Of a stretch of 36,590 nt of DNA, positions 1 through 8,902 are shown piece by piece. The stretch spans positions 700,008-736,597 of the forward strand of contig JAHNZQ020000277.1 in the NCBI GenBank assembly GCA_019155205.2. The letters are read 5' to 3'. Under the pieces are notes generated by a model, which saw only the letters and a list, made by a program, of their open reading frames with translations, did no database searches and was not told where the DNA came from. Source of the DNA: Gracilaria vermiculophylla. Its lineage: Eukaryota > Rhodophyta > Florideophyceae > Gracilariales > Gracilariaceae. Position numbers and translations under genes: made by a program. Numbering within the stretch: the first letter of the stretch is position 1; each line of letters starts with the position of its first letter.

Positions 1-628
1 GCTTTTGATTACTTTAGTGAGCCTAGTGGTACAAAACGTTACCTGACGATTGCACTTTACGAAGAGTTTTGAGGAGTTCAAAGTTGTGTGAACTATAGAG
101 GTCATTAAAACAGAACAGTAGGGATATAGCTGAAAAACTAAGCATTGAAGAAATCTACGCTAGAATTTTGCGTGAAGAGTCCAGACAAAAATCGTCTGAA
201 GAGCAAGAAAAATCTGGAAGTCTCCTACAGGGAAAAGTCAACAATCAAAAATACAAATTTCTCTATAACTGTCACTACTGTGGAAAGAAAGGGCACAAAA
301 CTGCGGACTGTAGAAAACGCAAAAAAGGATACGAAAAATTCTACACAGCCCAACACGAGCAATACGTCCTCCGGAAATATTTTGATGGCTGAACAAGACC
401 AAAGAAAAATCTATGGAACATGGTATATGGACTCTGGTGCATCCTTCCACATGACCAATAATCGAAAGTGGTTTATGGAGGAAACTTTGAAAAGAACTGA
501 GCCAGTTACCATCAGAATAGGAGATGGAACCCATGTCAAATCAACAGAAAAGGGAAACATACTTATGGAAATTTCTTTGAATGGGTCCATGAAGACACTG
601 CCTGTGCAAGATGTTTTTTTGTCCCGGA
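1..628 (+). pseudogene. copia-1 gag C-terminus and aspartic protease (broken)
   Basis: Gag binds the element's RNA and forms the particle; the protease cleaves the polyprotein. In the frame of positions 168-392 a CX2CX4HX4C zinc knuckle is visible (CHYCGKKGHKTADC, near 270-312), after a charged helical stretch typical of the copia gag tail. The protease follows in another frame: WYMDSGASFHMT near 421-455 contains the catalytic DSGA. The two parts lie in different frames, so at least one frameshift separates them, and another near 620 precedes the integrase. Short segments upstream of 145 read like the copia gag motif around LPxxYExF but are broken in all frames. I am confident of the family. 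The exact start of the gene lies outside the window. Confidence 0.85.
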
Positions 629-1718
629 AACTGCTACGAACATTTTATCTATTGGGCAAATTGATCAACGTGGACATCGAGTTTATTTTCAAAAAGGGTT
701 GTGCACCGTTTTATCCAAATATTCAAATGAAAAACTCTTTCAGGTCAAGAACGAAAATTCTACCTACTGCTTTAAGAGCTCCAAGAAGTTCGAGGAAAAT
801 TATGTAGCATACTCAGCCACTCTAACGGAGCAAGAACTTTGGCATGCCAGACTAGGACATGCTGGAAAATCAGTCTTGAGCCAAATCGTATCGAAGAAAA
901 CCGCAGATGGTGTTCCAGAAAAATTGGAGCAAAAAGATATAAGTACATGCAAGGGATGTGTACTTGGGAAAATGAGTTCAAAATCATTTCCGTCACTAAA
1001 AAATTTCCAATCAAAGGGAAAATTAGAACTCAAACACAAGGATATTTGTGGACCTATGAGTACAAAATCCAAAGGAGGAAAATTGTATTTCCTAACCTTC
1101 ACTGATGATTACACAAGAAAATCATTTGTGTATTTTCTCCGTACCAAAAACGAAGCATTTGAAAAAACCCGAGTATTTCTGACTATGGTGCAATATCAAG
1201 AAGGAATTTCTGTCAAACGAATTAGAAGTGATAGAGGTGGAGAATGTTTTTCTAAGGCATTTGAAAATTATTTCAAACACAAAGGAATCATCTACGAGGG
1301 TATTGGAGCGCACCAACCACAACAGAATGGAGTGGCGGAAAGAATTAACCGAACACTTTGTGAAATAGCAAGATGTATGCTTTACTTTTAGGACATTCCC
1401 AGAACGTTTTGGGCTGAAGCTATCCAAACTGCAAATATGATTAGGAATTTTGTTCCTACAAAACTTCTAGGCAATTGCAGTCCTCATGAAAAATGGTTCG
1501 GAAAGAAACCAAATATTCCTCATCTCAAAGTATTTGGGTGCAAGGCCTATTTTTTTATTCCAAATGCTCATAGAAAGAAATGGAATGCCATGTCAAGGCT
1601 ATGTACATTTTTGGGATACGATGGTAGAAAGTATCGCTTCATGGATGATACAACCAGAAGAGTGGTTGTAAGTGGAACGGCAAAATTTCTAGAAGCCCCA
1701 AAAATAATCTCAATTTGA
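629..1718 (+). pseudogene. copia-1 integrase (pre-integrase zinc finger plus DDE core)
   Basis: The integrase inserts the element's cDNA into the genome. The HHCC-type gag-pre-integrase domain reads LWHARLGHAG and then CKGC (near 838-955). The catalytic core follows, with HKDICGP for the first Asp, IRSDRGGE for the second and NGVAERINRT for the Glu, so the DDE triad is intact. The chain continues after a TAG at 1389-1391 with FWAEAIQTANMI and the copia signature HLKVFGCKAY (near 1520-1550), and ends with a TGA at 1716. The stop and flanking frameshifts make it nonfunctional as it stands. Most of the domain can be read in one frame, which suggests moderate age. Confidence 0.9.
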
Positions 1719-1764
1719 AGAAGAAATTTCTTTAGAACCAGAAAACTCAAAAGAAAAAGAAGTA

Positions 1765-3512
1765 ATGCCGAACACTGAAAAGGAAAATGATTCGGAAAAT
1801 TCTGAGGCTTACAACCCACCTCCAGAAAATGAGCAAGCACCAGATATTATGTCACGGAGAAGTGAGAGATCTAGAAGACAGCCACCATGGCTTACATATG
1901 AGCATGCTGATAAAAATGAGGATACTGCTGCCGGTGCAATAATGATGCTTGCAGACAAAACAGAACCAAATAATGTACAGGAGGCCCTGTCAGGGGTTCA
2001 GAAAAATTATTGGACATCTGCAATGGAAAGAGAAATTAATTCTTTATACGAAAATAATACTTGAAAACTGGTCCCTCGAAAATCAGACATGCATATTTTG
2101 CAACCAAAATGGGTTTTCAAAAAAAACCCGAAACCAAGAATCAAGAGAAAATATTCAAGGCAAGACTGGTGTGCAAAGGGTATCAGCAAGTATATGGCAT
2201 TAATTATTTTGACACGTACGCTCCAGTGGTATGCATGGCTTCTTTACGGACTATGCTGGCTATAGCACTCCAACAAAAAATGTTCATCACCCAGATGGAT
2301 GTTATAACAGCGTTCTTAAACGGAGCGTTGGAGGAAGAAATTTTTATGGAACAGCTTAAGGGTTTTATTGACTCGAAACATCTTGATCACGTCTGCAAGC
2401 TAACGAAGGCAATGTATGGACTAAAACAGGCGCGAAGAGCGTGGTACAAAATGATTAGCTCGGTTTTGAGCAACATGAAAGTTTTGAAAGCTCATGGAGA
2501 CAGTGAAATATTTGTCGCAAATATTGATGACCATGAAGTATTTATTTCATTGTATGTCGATGACATAGTACTGGCAAGTGAAATTCCAAAGGTGTTCAGT
2601 TTTGTGAAGCAAGAAATAAGTTCTAAATTTCAAATGAAGGATCTTGGAGAAATTCGGCATGTACTAGGAATTGAAATCGACTATAATCGAGAAAAAAGAA
2701 TTCTGAAACTATGTTAAAGTGCCTACGCAAGAACTATGCTTAACCGATTTAATATAGAGAACTGCAAAGAAATTAATACACCCTTGGAGGCGAACAGTAC
2801 TTTACAAAAATGTGGAACCGATAAAATAATTACGGGCGTTCCCTACAATGAATTAATTGGTTCACTTAAGTATTCTATGCTAGGGACGCGTCCTGATCTA
2901 GCATATGCATTTGGAAAATTAAGTCAGTTTTCTGAAGAGCATTGCACAGAACATTGGAAATCATGCAAAAGGGTTCTTAGGTATATTCAGAAGACAAAAG
3001 ATTTTTGTCTCGTCTACGAAAAATCTCCAAACCCGTCACTATATGTCTACAGTGATGCCCGTTGGGGAAATACGGAAAACAGAAAATCAGTGTCTGGATA
3101 TGCTACATTTTATGGAAGTTGTTTACTGTCGTGGAGCAGTCGAAAGCAAAATTGTGTGGCATTGTCATCCACAGAGGCCGAATTAATTGCAGTTACAGAG
3201 GCAATCAAAGAAGTGAAATGGTAGGCAAAACTCATGAAGGATCTTAACACTAGTGAAGAACTAGCTATTCAAATTTTTGTTGACAACCAGTCTACAATTG
3301 CAATTTCAAAAAATGGAAGGAAGCCATGGAAAATCAAAGCACACTGCTATACGGCATTTCTATATTCAGGACTGCTTGGAAAATGAAGGAGTGATAATTA
3401 CATACTGTCCTACCGAATATATATGGCAGCTGATATTTTAACAAAGTCTCTACAGAAGAACAAGCATTGGTTTTTTATGGACATGTTGGGTCTAAAGCAG
3501 TTATCAAGTTGA
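1765..3512 (+). pseudogene. copia-1 reverse transcriptase and RNase H
   Basis: The RT/RNase H copies element RNA into DNA. A hydrophilic linker (1765-2060) leads, after a frameshift near 2060, into the RT: ARLVCKGYQQ, then QMDVITAFLNG with the first catalytic Asp, AMYGLKQARRAW, and the active-site box SLYVDDIVLAS near 2551-2583. A TAA at 2715 splits RT from the connection domain (LIGSLKYSMLGTRPDLAYA). RNase H reads YSDARWGN, SSTEAELIAV and IFVDNQSTIAI, with a TAG at 3222 and a frameshift near 3350. The end ADILTKSLQKNKHW is the usual copia C-terminus. Catalytic motifs are intact but the frame is not. Confidence 0.92.
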
Positions 3513-3519
3513 GAAGGGG
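3511..3519 (+). other. polypurine tract of copia-1
   Basis: The purine run GAGAAGGGG lies directly before TGTCG, the presumed 5' end of the LTR. This is where the plus-strand primer of an LTR retrotransposon is expected. Confidence 0.75.
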
Positions 3520-3526
3520 TGTCGTA

Positions 3527-3656
3527 GAAGCATCTAGAAGCTTCCAGGAAACAACTAGAAACTGCTAATATCTAGAGACTTCTAGAAGGTTCTATAGAAA
3601 ACATTAGGTAGAAGTATTTTATGCTTTATAGTAAAAACTATTAGAAGTTCTAGAAG
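3527..3656 (+). promoter_or_regulatory. heat-shock-element-like array in copia-1 LTR
   Basis: Alternating GAA and TTC units stand upstream of the TATA box. GAA-gc-TTC is at 3537-3544, TTC-ta-GAA-gg-TTC at 3580-3592 and TTC-ta-GAA at 3648-3655. The second is an exact three-unit heat shock element with 2-base spacing. The octamer TCTAGAAG occurs three times (3533, 3581, 3649). Binding by a heat shock factor is inferred from the motif only. Confidence 0.5.
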
Positions 3657-3679
3657 ACTATAGAACATTATGAGAACAC

Positions 3680-3687
3680 TATATAAG
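3680..3687 (+). promoter_or_regulatory. TATA box of copia-1 LTR
   Basis: TATATAAG lies about 25-100 bp downstream of the TTC/GAA array and about 110 bp before the LTR end, where the U3/R promoter is expected. Confidence 0.55.
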
Positions 3688-3800
3688 AAAGAATTGCAGA
3701 CCAGGTTTGACGAGTGATAGAAGACAAGCCAAGTCATCGAGATAAAACAACAGTGCGTTTACTCAAGTTTATCATAAGCTCTGTACTACATCTATTTACA

Positions 3801-4712
3801 ATATAGATTTTCAGCAATTTTTAATACAGTTTTTTGAGTTCAAAAACTTTCTGAAATTGCCTTCCATGCGCATAAATCATCCTTGCCAGCAGTCCCCCAA
3901 CGTTTTCCATTGGCTTCAAATCTGGTGAGCGCGCCGGCCACTCTAAAACAGATACTTCAGACTCCTGTAGCCAATTCTTGATTAAAGATGAAGTGTGTAC
4001 AGGCGCATTATTCTGTTGAAAAATAAAATTTTATTCATGGAAACATAAACTAAAAGGTAGCAAATATTTATATAGAACTTTTTTATACTTTTCCGCGTTC
4101 ATGGCTGTTTCAATAAATGCTAATTTTTTCAAACCTGTTTTAGAAATGCCCACCCAGACCATCACAGACACTCCACCTGAATGCCTAATATACAATTCAT
4201 GACGCTCTTAGCAAGCATCGTGCCAATAATATTTGTAGCAATCTGGTCCATCTAAATTGAAATTTTTTTCATCAGTAAAAATAACATTTTCGCACTCTTT
4301 TTTCCAGTAGGCTTTTCCATCGCACCAGTTAATCTTGTTCTGCTTGTGGTGGTCTTCGAGAAAGAAAATGTTTTTCATTTTTTTATATTTAAATAAAGTT
4401 TTGCTGTTTATCCGCCTGCATATAGTAGATTTTGAAACGTTAAGATTGAGATTAATTCCAAATGTTTTGCAAGATACTTCTCCTTTGCATAACTCCCTTT
4501 TAATTCCTCTCTCATCTGCTAGGCTGAGCTTCTTTTGGCGTCCCGGAGATCGTTTTAAGCCATATAGAGTCAGAGTTTTGAGAAAAATAGCAATTGTGAC
4601 CCTATAACGCTTTAATGTTTTAGTGATAGCACTGTTAGAATGTTTCTAGGCGTGTAACTTAACAATCTGAAGCTGTTTTTGGCTTAAAAAGTGGCGAGCC
4701 TCGAGCCATTTT
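3801..4712 (-). pseudogene. Tc1-A transposase (degenerate)
   Basis: This was a cut-and-paste transposase with an N-terminal helix-turn-helix and a DDE catalytic domain. The start MARGSPLFK lies near 4712 on the minus strand. The catalytic blocks are VIFTDEKNFNLDG (4250-4288, first Asp present), FQQNNAPVHTS (3983-4016, where the second Asp is replaced by Asn) and EWPARSPDLKPMENV (3899-3940, Glu present). Several stops and frameshifts break the gene, for example TAA codons near 4665 and 4208. The C-terminus is cut off about 20 residues after FELKKLY. The Asp-to-Asn change alone would inactivate it. The family is secure; the exact reading frame cannot be rebuilt with certainty. Confidence 0.85.
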
Positions 4713-4835
4713 TACTAGAAAGAAGACGGTGTACATATCTTTTTGAAACGAATCTACATAGACTATGTGCAAAATCTAGTCTACAGTACAATTCTGGCGC
4801 ACTTTTGAGGGGTAAAATGTTCTTGAAACGCACTG
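3801..4835 (-). mobile_element. Tc1/mariner-like DNA transposon (Tc1-A), 3' truncated
   Basis: The terminus at 4835 starts, read on the minus strand, CAGTGCGTTTCAAGAAC and is flanked by TA (4836-4837), the Tc1 target site. The same terminus, CAGTACGTTTCAA, begins Tc1-B at 10404, which supports it as the true inverted-repeat end. The other end is missing: transposase homology stops at 3801, where the copia-1 LTR ends. The flanking DNA at 4838-4894 is a fragment of copia-2 gag and leader, so this copy inserted there. Confidence 0.85.
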
Positions 4836-4837
4836 TA

Positions 4838-4894
4838 CAGTTGTGAAAAGATCGTAATTAGCCATTTCGAGATTCTGGATACGGTTGGCTGGAA
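4838..4894 (-). pseudogene. truncated gag start and leader of a second copia-2 copy
   Basis: On the minus strand this repeats the leader and first codons of copia-2 gag (compare 10203-10240), including the ATG and the residues MANYD. After about ten codons it is cut by the TA target and terminus of Tc1-A at 4835-4837. It lies on the far side of the 3' LTR of the main copia-2 copy. The LTR at 4895-5413 is therefore also the 5' LTR of a tandem or recombined neighbour. Confidence 0.8.
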
Positions 4895-4973
4895 TCTACT
4901 CTACAGGCGAAGTAAAGAGCACAGGGCACGCCGATGTCAGTTCTCCTCTGCTCTCTTTTTCTCTAGCTCTGCA

Positions 4974-4983
4974 CCTATTTATA
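4974..4983 (-). promoter_or_regulatory. TATA box of copia-2 LTR
   Basis: TATAAATAGG on the minus strand lies about 80 bp before the LTR end. It is absent from the deleted right LTR. Confidence 0.6.
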
Positions 4984-5157
4984 TCTATCGCTTCTATCCT
5001 ATGCGCCTTTTGCGAGTGTCGGTATAATCTATCGCTGTATGTTACTTCTCGATTCATGCTTCCGCGATATCGACACTCAAATCGCGGATACGCTGGTTGC
5101 TCTGTGTCGGCTTGCTTACGTTTGCGGGAGAAGCTCGTCGCTGACACAAAGCTGTCG

Positions 5158-5310
5158 ATTGCGGACGTACTGACGGTTGCTGATCGCTACTAATGTTTGC
5201 GGACTTGCTGGTAGTTGCGACGTGCTGAGGGTTGCGATTGGTTGCGGGCTTGCTGTTGGTTGTGAACGTGCTGAGGGTTGCGAGTGTGCTGAAGGTTGCG
5301 TACGTGTGTC
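5158..5310 (-). repeat. degenerate tandem repeat inside copia-2 U3
   Basis: About nine units of 10-20 bp each begin with GTTGCG or GTTGC and often contain GACGTGCTGA. Repeated short units upstream of a TATA box resemble retroelement enhancers. The role is inferred. Confidence 0.55.
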
Positions 5311-5413
5311 GCTGTGCTTCCTTCGTTTTTGCTGAATGGCAATTGCCTTTGTTTACTTCATTTGCATAGTTGTTATTATCTGCTTATTAGCATTTTGTAA
5401 GTTAGTGTAGACA

Positions 5414-5432
5414 TAGCCACATCCCCCCCGAT
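5414..5432 (-). other. polypurine tract region of copia-2
   Basis: The minus-strand sequence GGGGGGGATGTGGCTA stands immediately before the LTR start TGTCTAC, the normal position of the plus-strand primer site. Confidence 0.55.
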
Positions 5433-5461
5433 CGCACAAGCGGAAGGTGGTGCGAATCTGC

Positions 5462-6429
5462 TTATTGCCATGTCTCGCTATTAACTGCGTAGCCGGATTC
5501 GACATTGATGCATAGTATGCCTGTTGCGAATGTCTCGCTAAGTAGCGCCCACGTCTTTTGGTTGTGTTTCGTCAGCGCGTCGGAAGGATTAGTATCACCA
5601 GAGATCCATCTCATGTAGTCTAGCTCGTGCGAATCAAAGCTATTGCGTATGCGTTGCACGGTCGGACGGAGCCGGTAGTCACTTGCTTCATGGAGGGTGC
5701 TTGTGGTGTCGTAAAGGCACCTGGAGTCCGTACTGAGCTCGCTTCCACCTTGGTATTGCGAAAGATAGACATGAGTCCGTTTTTTACGTAGTATCCACGA
5801 TCATCAGCCTCAGCGCACGCTAGTACTTCTGCCCCGTATGGCGAATAACTCACCCTCTCTTGTTTTGCTTTGGAGCAGTCAAGAGGGTGAAACGGATCAA
5901 GCCCACTTTTCCTTTTGATCCTGAGTCCAGTAATTAGTCCAGTCTGTCCGTAGCCTGTTGCGTCCGAATGGTTAAATGATGCATTCGAAAAAGAGGAGAC
6001 GATGAGCTCTTGGATCTCATCGACTGGCGGCGGGACTTTGAAGGTGATTTGCGGTTTGAGTGAGAGCAACTCCTTGAGCATGTCATTGGCTACGGTCAGC
6101 CCCTCCACGCGGATCTTTGGTATCACCTGTTGCAGGACGGATGTTGCATATGATGCTTGTGGCAAGACGGCGTTTCCAAGGAACATAAGTGTTGCAGCAA
6201 GGGATCGGTACTGTGTCGTCTCATGTTCCGTCGCGGCGTCGAGTCTCTGCTTGCGTCTGGTTCTCGATAGCTCGATGGGTCTCAGGCGTTCGATATTGCG
6301 GGCCATGGACATTACGATGTTCCCGTGTTTGTCTTGTTTGATCTCACAAACATCAAAGTGTAGCATGTCGTCGATGATGACTTTTCCAACTTCAAAACGC
6401 TCCTTGAGCATGTTCGTAAACTGCTGCAT
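5462..6429 (-). CDS. copia-2 RT connection domain and RNase H
   Basis: This is the C-terminal half of the polymerase. It follows the RT segment in the same frame, separated only by a TAA at 6436-6438. RNase H landmarks are FSNASFN near 5975 (the family normally has FSDASF, so the first catalytic Asp appears to be Asn), YSPYGAEVLACAEADDRGYY with the Glu, and the tail MRWISGDTNPSDALTK near 5575-5620. A frameshift at about 5620-5660 divides the last 65 residues (to 5462) from the rest. The segment is otherwise open for 269 codons. The stop, the Asp-to-Asn change and the frameshift argue against activity. Confidence 0.85.
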
Positions 6430-6435
6430 TGCTTC

Positions 6436-7116
6436 TTAAGTACCACCTAGCAAGAAGTCATCTGTAACCTTTGCGACCAGTAGGATGACGTTGCCGTACG
6501 TGTCGCGTTTCAAAAACAGCTGTGAGCGCCCTATGACACATTCCATTCCAACATGTTCCAACATCCAAATTTCGATCGTCTTTTGCCATTGCCTACCTGC
6601 GTCTGCAATTCCATAGGGTACTTTGTTCAATTTCCATAATACACCCCTTTTTCCTTGCCATTCTCGCGGAGGACGGACGTATATCTGGCGGGTTATTGGC
6701 CCGCTCTGCAAGAGGGCACCTTTGATGTCGGCTGTACCAATCCTAAATCCAAGGAATGTGACGAGGGATAGGAGCAGTCGAACCACAAAGAGCGAGGCGT
6801 TTGACGAGTCTTTTCGAACGCTGTCTTTTTCGTTATCATGGTTCCCGTGTGGGACGATGCGCGCTTTCAAGTTTCGGTTGCCACTCTCGTCTGTCTTGAG
6901 CTTATACACCACATGTGATGTGATCACGTTCGCCGACCTGGGGACGTCGTGGTCAGGTACTTCCTCGTAGGCGTCAGTCCAATTAGAGTCGTGTTCGGAC
7001 TTCATTGCCTCTTCCAATATGAAGCGCGGTGCAAATGTCAGTTGCGTAGCTGTAACTTGCTTGGATCCGATTACTTCATGAATTCTATCCAAGTCTCTGG
7101 ATATGTCTCTTTGCAA
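6436..7116 (-). CDS. copia-2 reverse transcriptase, N-terminal part
   Basis: The polymerase fingers and palm are visible in order: LKTDESGNRNLKARIVPHGN, then IGTADIKGALLQS with the first catalytic Asp, WKLNKVPYGIADAGRQW, and AKVTDDFLLGG with the DD pair. The palm box has Thr in place of the Tyr-Val of the common copia YVDD. This 226-residue ORF overlaps the integrase ORF by 46 bp in a different frame, so a frameshift, programmed or mutational, lies near 7071-7116. It ends at a TAA right after the active-site box, and the same frame continues as the RNase H half. Confidence 0.88.
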   Translation of the reverse strand: MQRDISRDLDRIHEVIGSKQVTATQLTFAPRFILEEAMKSEHDSNWTDAYEEVPDHDVPRSANVITSHVVYKLKTDESGNRNLKARIVPHGNHDNEKDSVRKDSSNASLFVVRLLLSLVTFLGFRIGTADIKGALLQSGPITRQIYVRPPREWQGKRGVLWKLNKVPYGIADAGRQWQKTIEIWMLEHVGMECVIGRSQLFLKRDTYGNVILLVAKVTDDFLLGGT

Positions 7117-8363
7117 GGATTTTCCATTGTATCTTGGAGGCCACCATGCCGATCTGTAGTTGCATAATCACCGATATCCCTGGCCCCCCCATTGGGACGG
7201 TTGGCGAGTAGGGTGGTAGTGGCAGGTGTACCAACAGTTGCATGCGACGGGGTTTCGTTAATAGCGGTAGCGGTCGTTGGCGAAGGCGGCGTTTCGGTGA
7301 GATGTATGGCCGTACCAGGGTTCTGTGCGGTCGCGGCGGAATCCTCTTGGTTGGTAACCACGGAAGGTTGCTCCTCTACCTGGTCTGTATCGTCCATTGG
7401 TTTGGCCAGTTCTTCTTCGAGAGGACAGGACATGAGTTCGGTGGTGAGAGTGCTCGTGGGTGCAAATCGGACGTCTTCGTATGCAACACGCATAGAGCGA
7501 CCGCGGGAACTGCGTTTGACTTCTAAGTAGTGTGAATGTGCGGCGATAACCGTAGCTTTTACCCACGCGACCGCTTCGTTCTGCTTGCTGGTGTTGTAGA
7601 ACACCCAGACTTGATCCCCGTGGCTGAAAAGTGAAGGTTGATGTCCTTGATACGACTTGAAACGCAGTAATTTCTGCAGTTTTCGGATGGCTGTTTGCTC
7701 TTTGTGAGCGTCTAGGAGCTCCTGTGTAACGATAGTTCGTGGTAGTATGACGACAGACGGACGGTAGCCTCTTACACGTTCGAATGAGCTGAGCACTTTG
7801 CTGCCTGAGAACAGGTTGGAGAGAAAGTTGGCTCTCTTAAGAATGGTTTCCGATGTCGCGTTGCTCGGCTCTTCATCAAGCTTGCTGAGGATGGCCTTAA
7901 TGATCGCGTTCTTTCGCTCGACAATTCCGGTCTTGTTGTGTCTGCGGGTAGGTCTTGGCTTGAATTCGATGTTATGTACTCGGAGAAATTGACGAATAGC
8001 CGTGCAATTGTATTCGTCATCCGCGGAGATGGCTGCTGGTGCGCCATGGTGGTAGATCCAAACGGTTTCTATGACATGTATCATAGTTTGCGCTAACCGA
8101 GACTCACAAAGCGCGACCTCTGTGAAATTCGTGCCAGTGTCTGTCATATTCATGACAGTGTGTTTCTTGCCTCGAACGGTTGGGAAGAAAAAATCAATTT
8201 GAACTTCGACGTTGAACGCCTGGTTGACGTGCGAGAGGTATACCTTTTTTGATGGTATTGGTCTTCCGTTCTTTACGCAGACCTCGCATGCTGCGAAAAC
8301 GCGCTCGATAGCATCTATGAGTTCATCATCCAACATTCCAGCCTCGTGGCAAAGGGCTTTCAT
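7071..8363 (-). CDS. copia-2 integrase
   Basis: This 430-residue ORF carries the integrase core. The first Asp is in VEVQIDFFFPTV, the second in AISADDEYN and the Glu in NKTGIVERKNAII, so the triad is intact. Upstream, CEVCVKNGRPIPSKK (residues about 31-45) looks like the end of the pre-integrase zinc finger. A basic region (FKSYQGHQPSLFSHGDQVWVFY, broken here by spacing in families with a GKQ-like fold) follows, then a Ser/Thr/Pro-rich linker that leads to RT. The protein begins just after a break at about 8363-8420 from the protease ORF. It would act in the nucleus on LTR ends of this family. Confidence 0.88.
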   Translation of the reverse strand: MKALCHEAGMLDDELIDAIERVFAACEVCVKNGRPIPSKKVYLSHVNQAFNVEVQIDFFFPTVRGKKHTVMNMTDTGTNFTEVALCESRLAQTMIHVIETVWIYHHGAPAAISADDEYNCTAIRQFLRVHNIEFKPRPTRRHNKTGIVERKNAIIKAILSKLDEEPSNATSETILKRANFLSNLFSGSKVLSSFERVRGYRPSVVILPRTIVTQELLDAHKEQTAIRKLQKLLRFKSYQGHQPSLFSHGDQVWVFYNTSKQNEAVAWVKATVIAAHSHYLEVKRSSRGRSMRVAYEDVRFAPTSTLTTELMSCPLEEELAKPMDDTDQVEEQPSVVTNQEDSAATAQNPGTAIHLTETPPSPTTATAINETPSHATVGTPATTTLLANRPNGGARDIGDYATTDRHGGLQDTMENPCKETYPETWIEFMK

Positions 8364-8420
8364 CTCCTAGGGTGTCGCATGTGTGTAGCGGTGTACCCTT
8401 TTGCAGAAGGCCAACGGCTG

Positions 8421-8897
8421 TCATTTCGTATTCACGTGTATGTTGCCGAGGAGTGTCTTCCTGGTAGAGAGTGGGTGAGGTGCTAAGTCAAGGCGCAGTC
8501 TGCGGTCTTGTGGTACTATGTATGTGAATAGATAGCGGTAAGCGTCATCGAAAGGACGCCTCATTTCAATGTATTTTTGCTCTTCAAGATTAAACGTGTT
8601 GCAATATGCGCGGACTTCTTGCCCTAGGATAAGAGGCGAGTTACCTGGGACTAGGTCAAATGTGAAGGAGGTTGTTTTGCCGGCGTTATCGTGGACATTG
8701 ATAGACCACGAGCAAATGATCATCTTTGCTCCGAGGCATTCGTCTCCCCATTTGTGATAATACCTTTCGCGTGGGGGCTCGATTTCAAAAGGTATACCAA
8801 GTATGTCGCATATAGTGATAGCGTTGTTGACACCTCCAGTAGAAGTGGGAGCTCCTTCATCTAGGATTGGATTGGGATCAGGTAGGAGCGAATTCAA
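8421..8897 (-). CDS. copia-2 aspartic protease region
   Basis: This 158-residue ORF lies between gag and integrase, where copia protease belongs. LDEGAPTSTGGVNNA near its start matches the active-site loop (Asp-X-Gly-Ala), and NSPLILGQEV matches the second hydrophobic-Gly strand of retropepsins. It has no ATG at its left edge and is in a different frame from gag, which stops at 8903. Expression by frameshifting at the gag end is plausible, but a mutation is equally possible. Assignment rests on position and the two motifs. Confidence 0.72.
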   Translation of the reverse strand: MNSLLPDPNPILDEGAPTSTGGVNNAITICDILGIPFEIEPPRERYYHKWGDECLGAKMIICSWSINVHDNAGKTTSFTFDLVPGNSPLILGQEVRAYCNTFNLEEQKYIEMRRPFDDAYRYLFTYIVPQDRRLRLDLAPHPLSTRKTLLGNIHVNTK

Positions 8898-8902
8898 TCC
8901 CT

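Larger units (their letters stand above)
1..3800 (+). mobile_element. Ty1/copia LTR retrotransposon (copia-1), 5' end outside the window, degenerate
   Basis: The domain order gag zinc knuckle, protease, integrase, reverse transcriptase, RNase H defines the copia superfamily. It is followed by a purine-rich tract and one 3' LTR. The window begins inside gag, so the 5' LTR is not seen. The coding region is AT-rich and broken by at least three in-frame stops (about 1389, 2715 and 3222) and several frameshifts (about 390, 620, 1720 and 2060), so the copy is not autonomous. Its base composition differs clearly from the GC-rich genes at the right end of the window. Its right border coincides with the truncated end of a Tc1-like element, which suggests that copia-1 inserted into that element. 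Confidence 0.93.
3520..3800 (+). repeat. 3' LTR of copia-1
   Basis: The segment starts TGTCGTAG directly after the polypurine tract and ends ATTTACA, giving the expected TG...CA borders and a length of about 281 bp. It contains a TATA box at 3680-3687 and TTC/GAA arrays upstream of it. No second LTR is in the window, so the right border is inferred from the TG...CA rule and from the start of Tc1 homology at 3801. Confidence 0.7.
4895..5413 (-). repeat. 3' LTR of copia-2, full length
   Basis: On the minus strand it starts TGTCTACACTAAC at 5413 and runs about 519 bp to near 4895. The first roughly 130 bp match the right LTR at 10260-10389 almost base for base. It contains a TATAAATAGG box (4983 to 4974) and a block of GTTGCG repeats (5158-5310). 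The inner border at 4895 is approximate. Confidence 0.8.
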
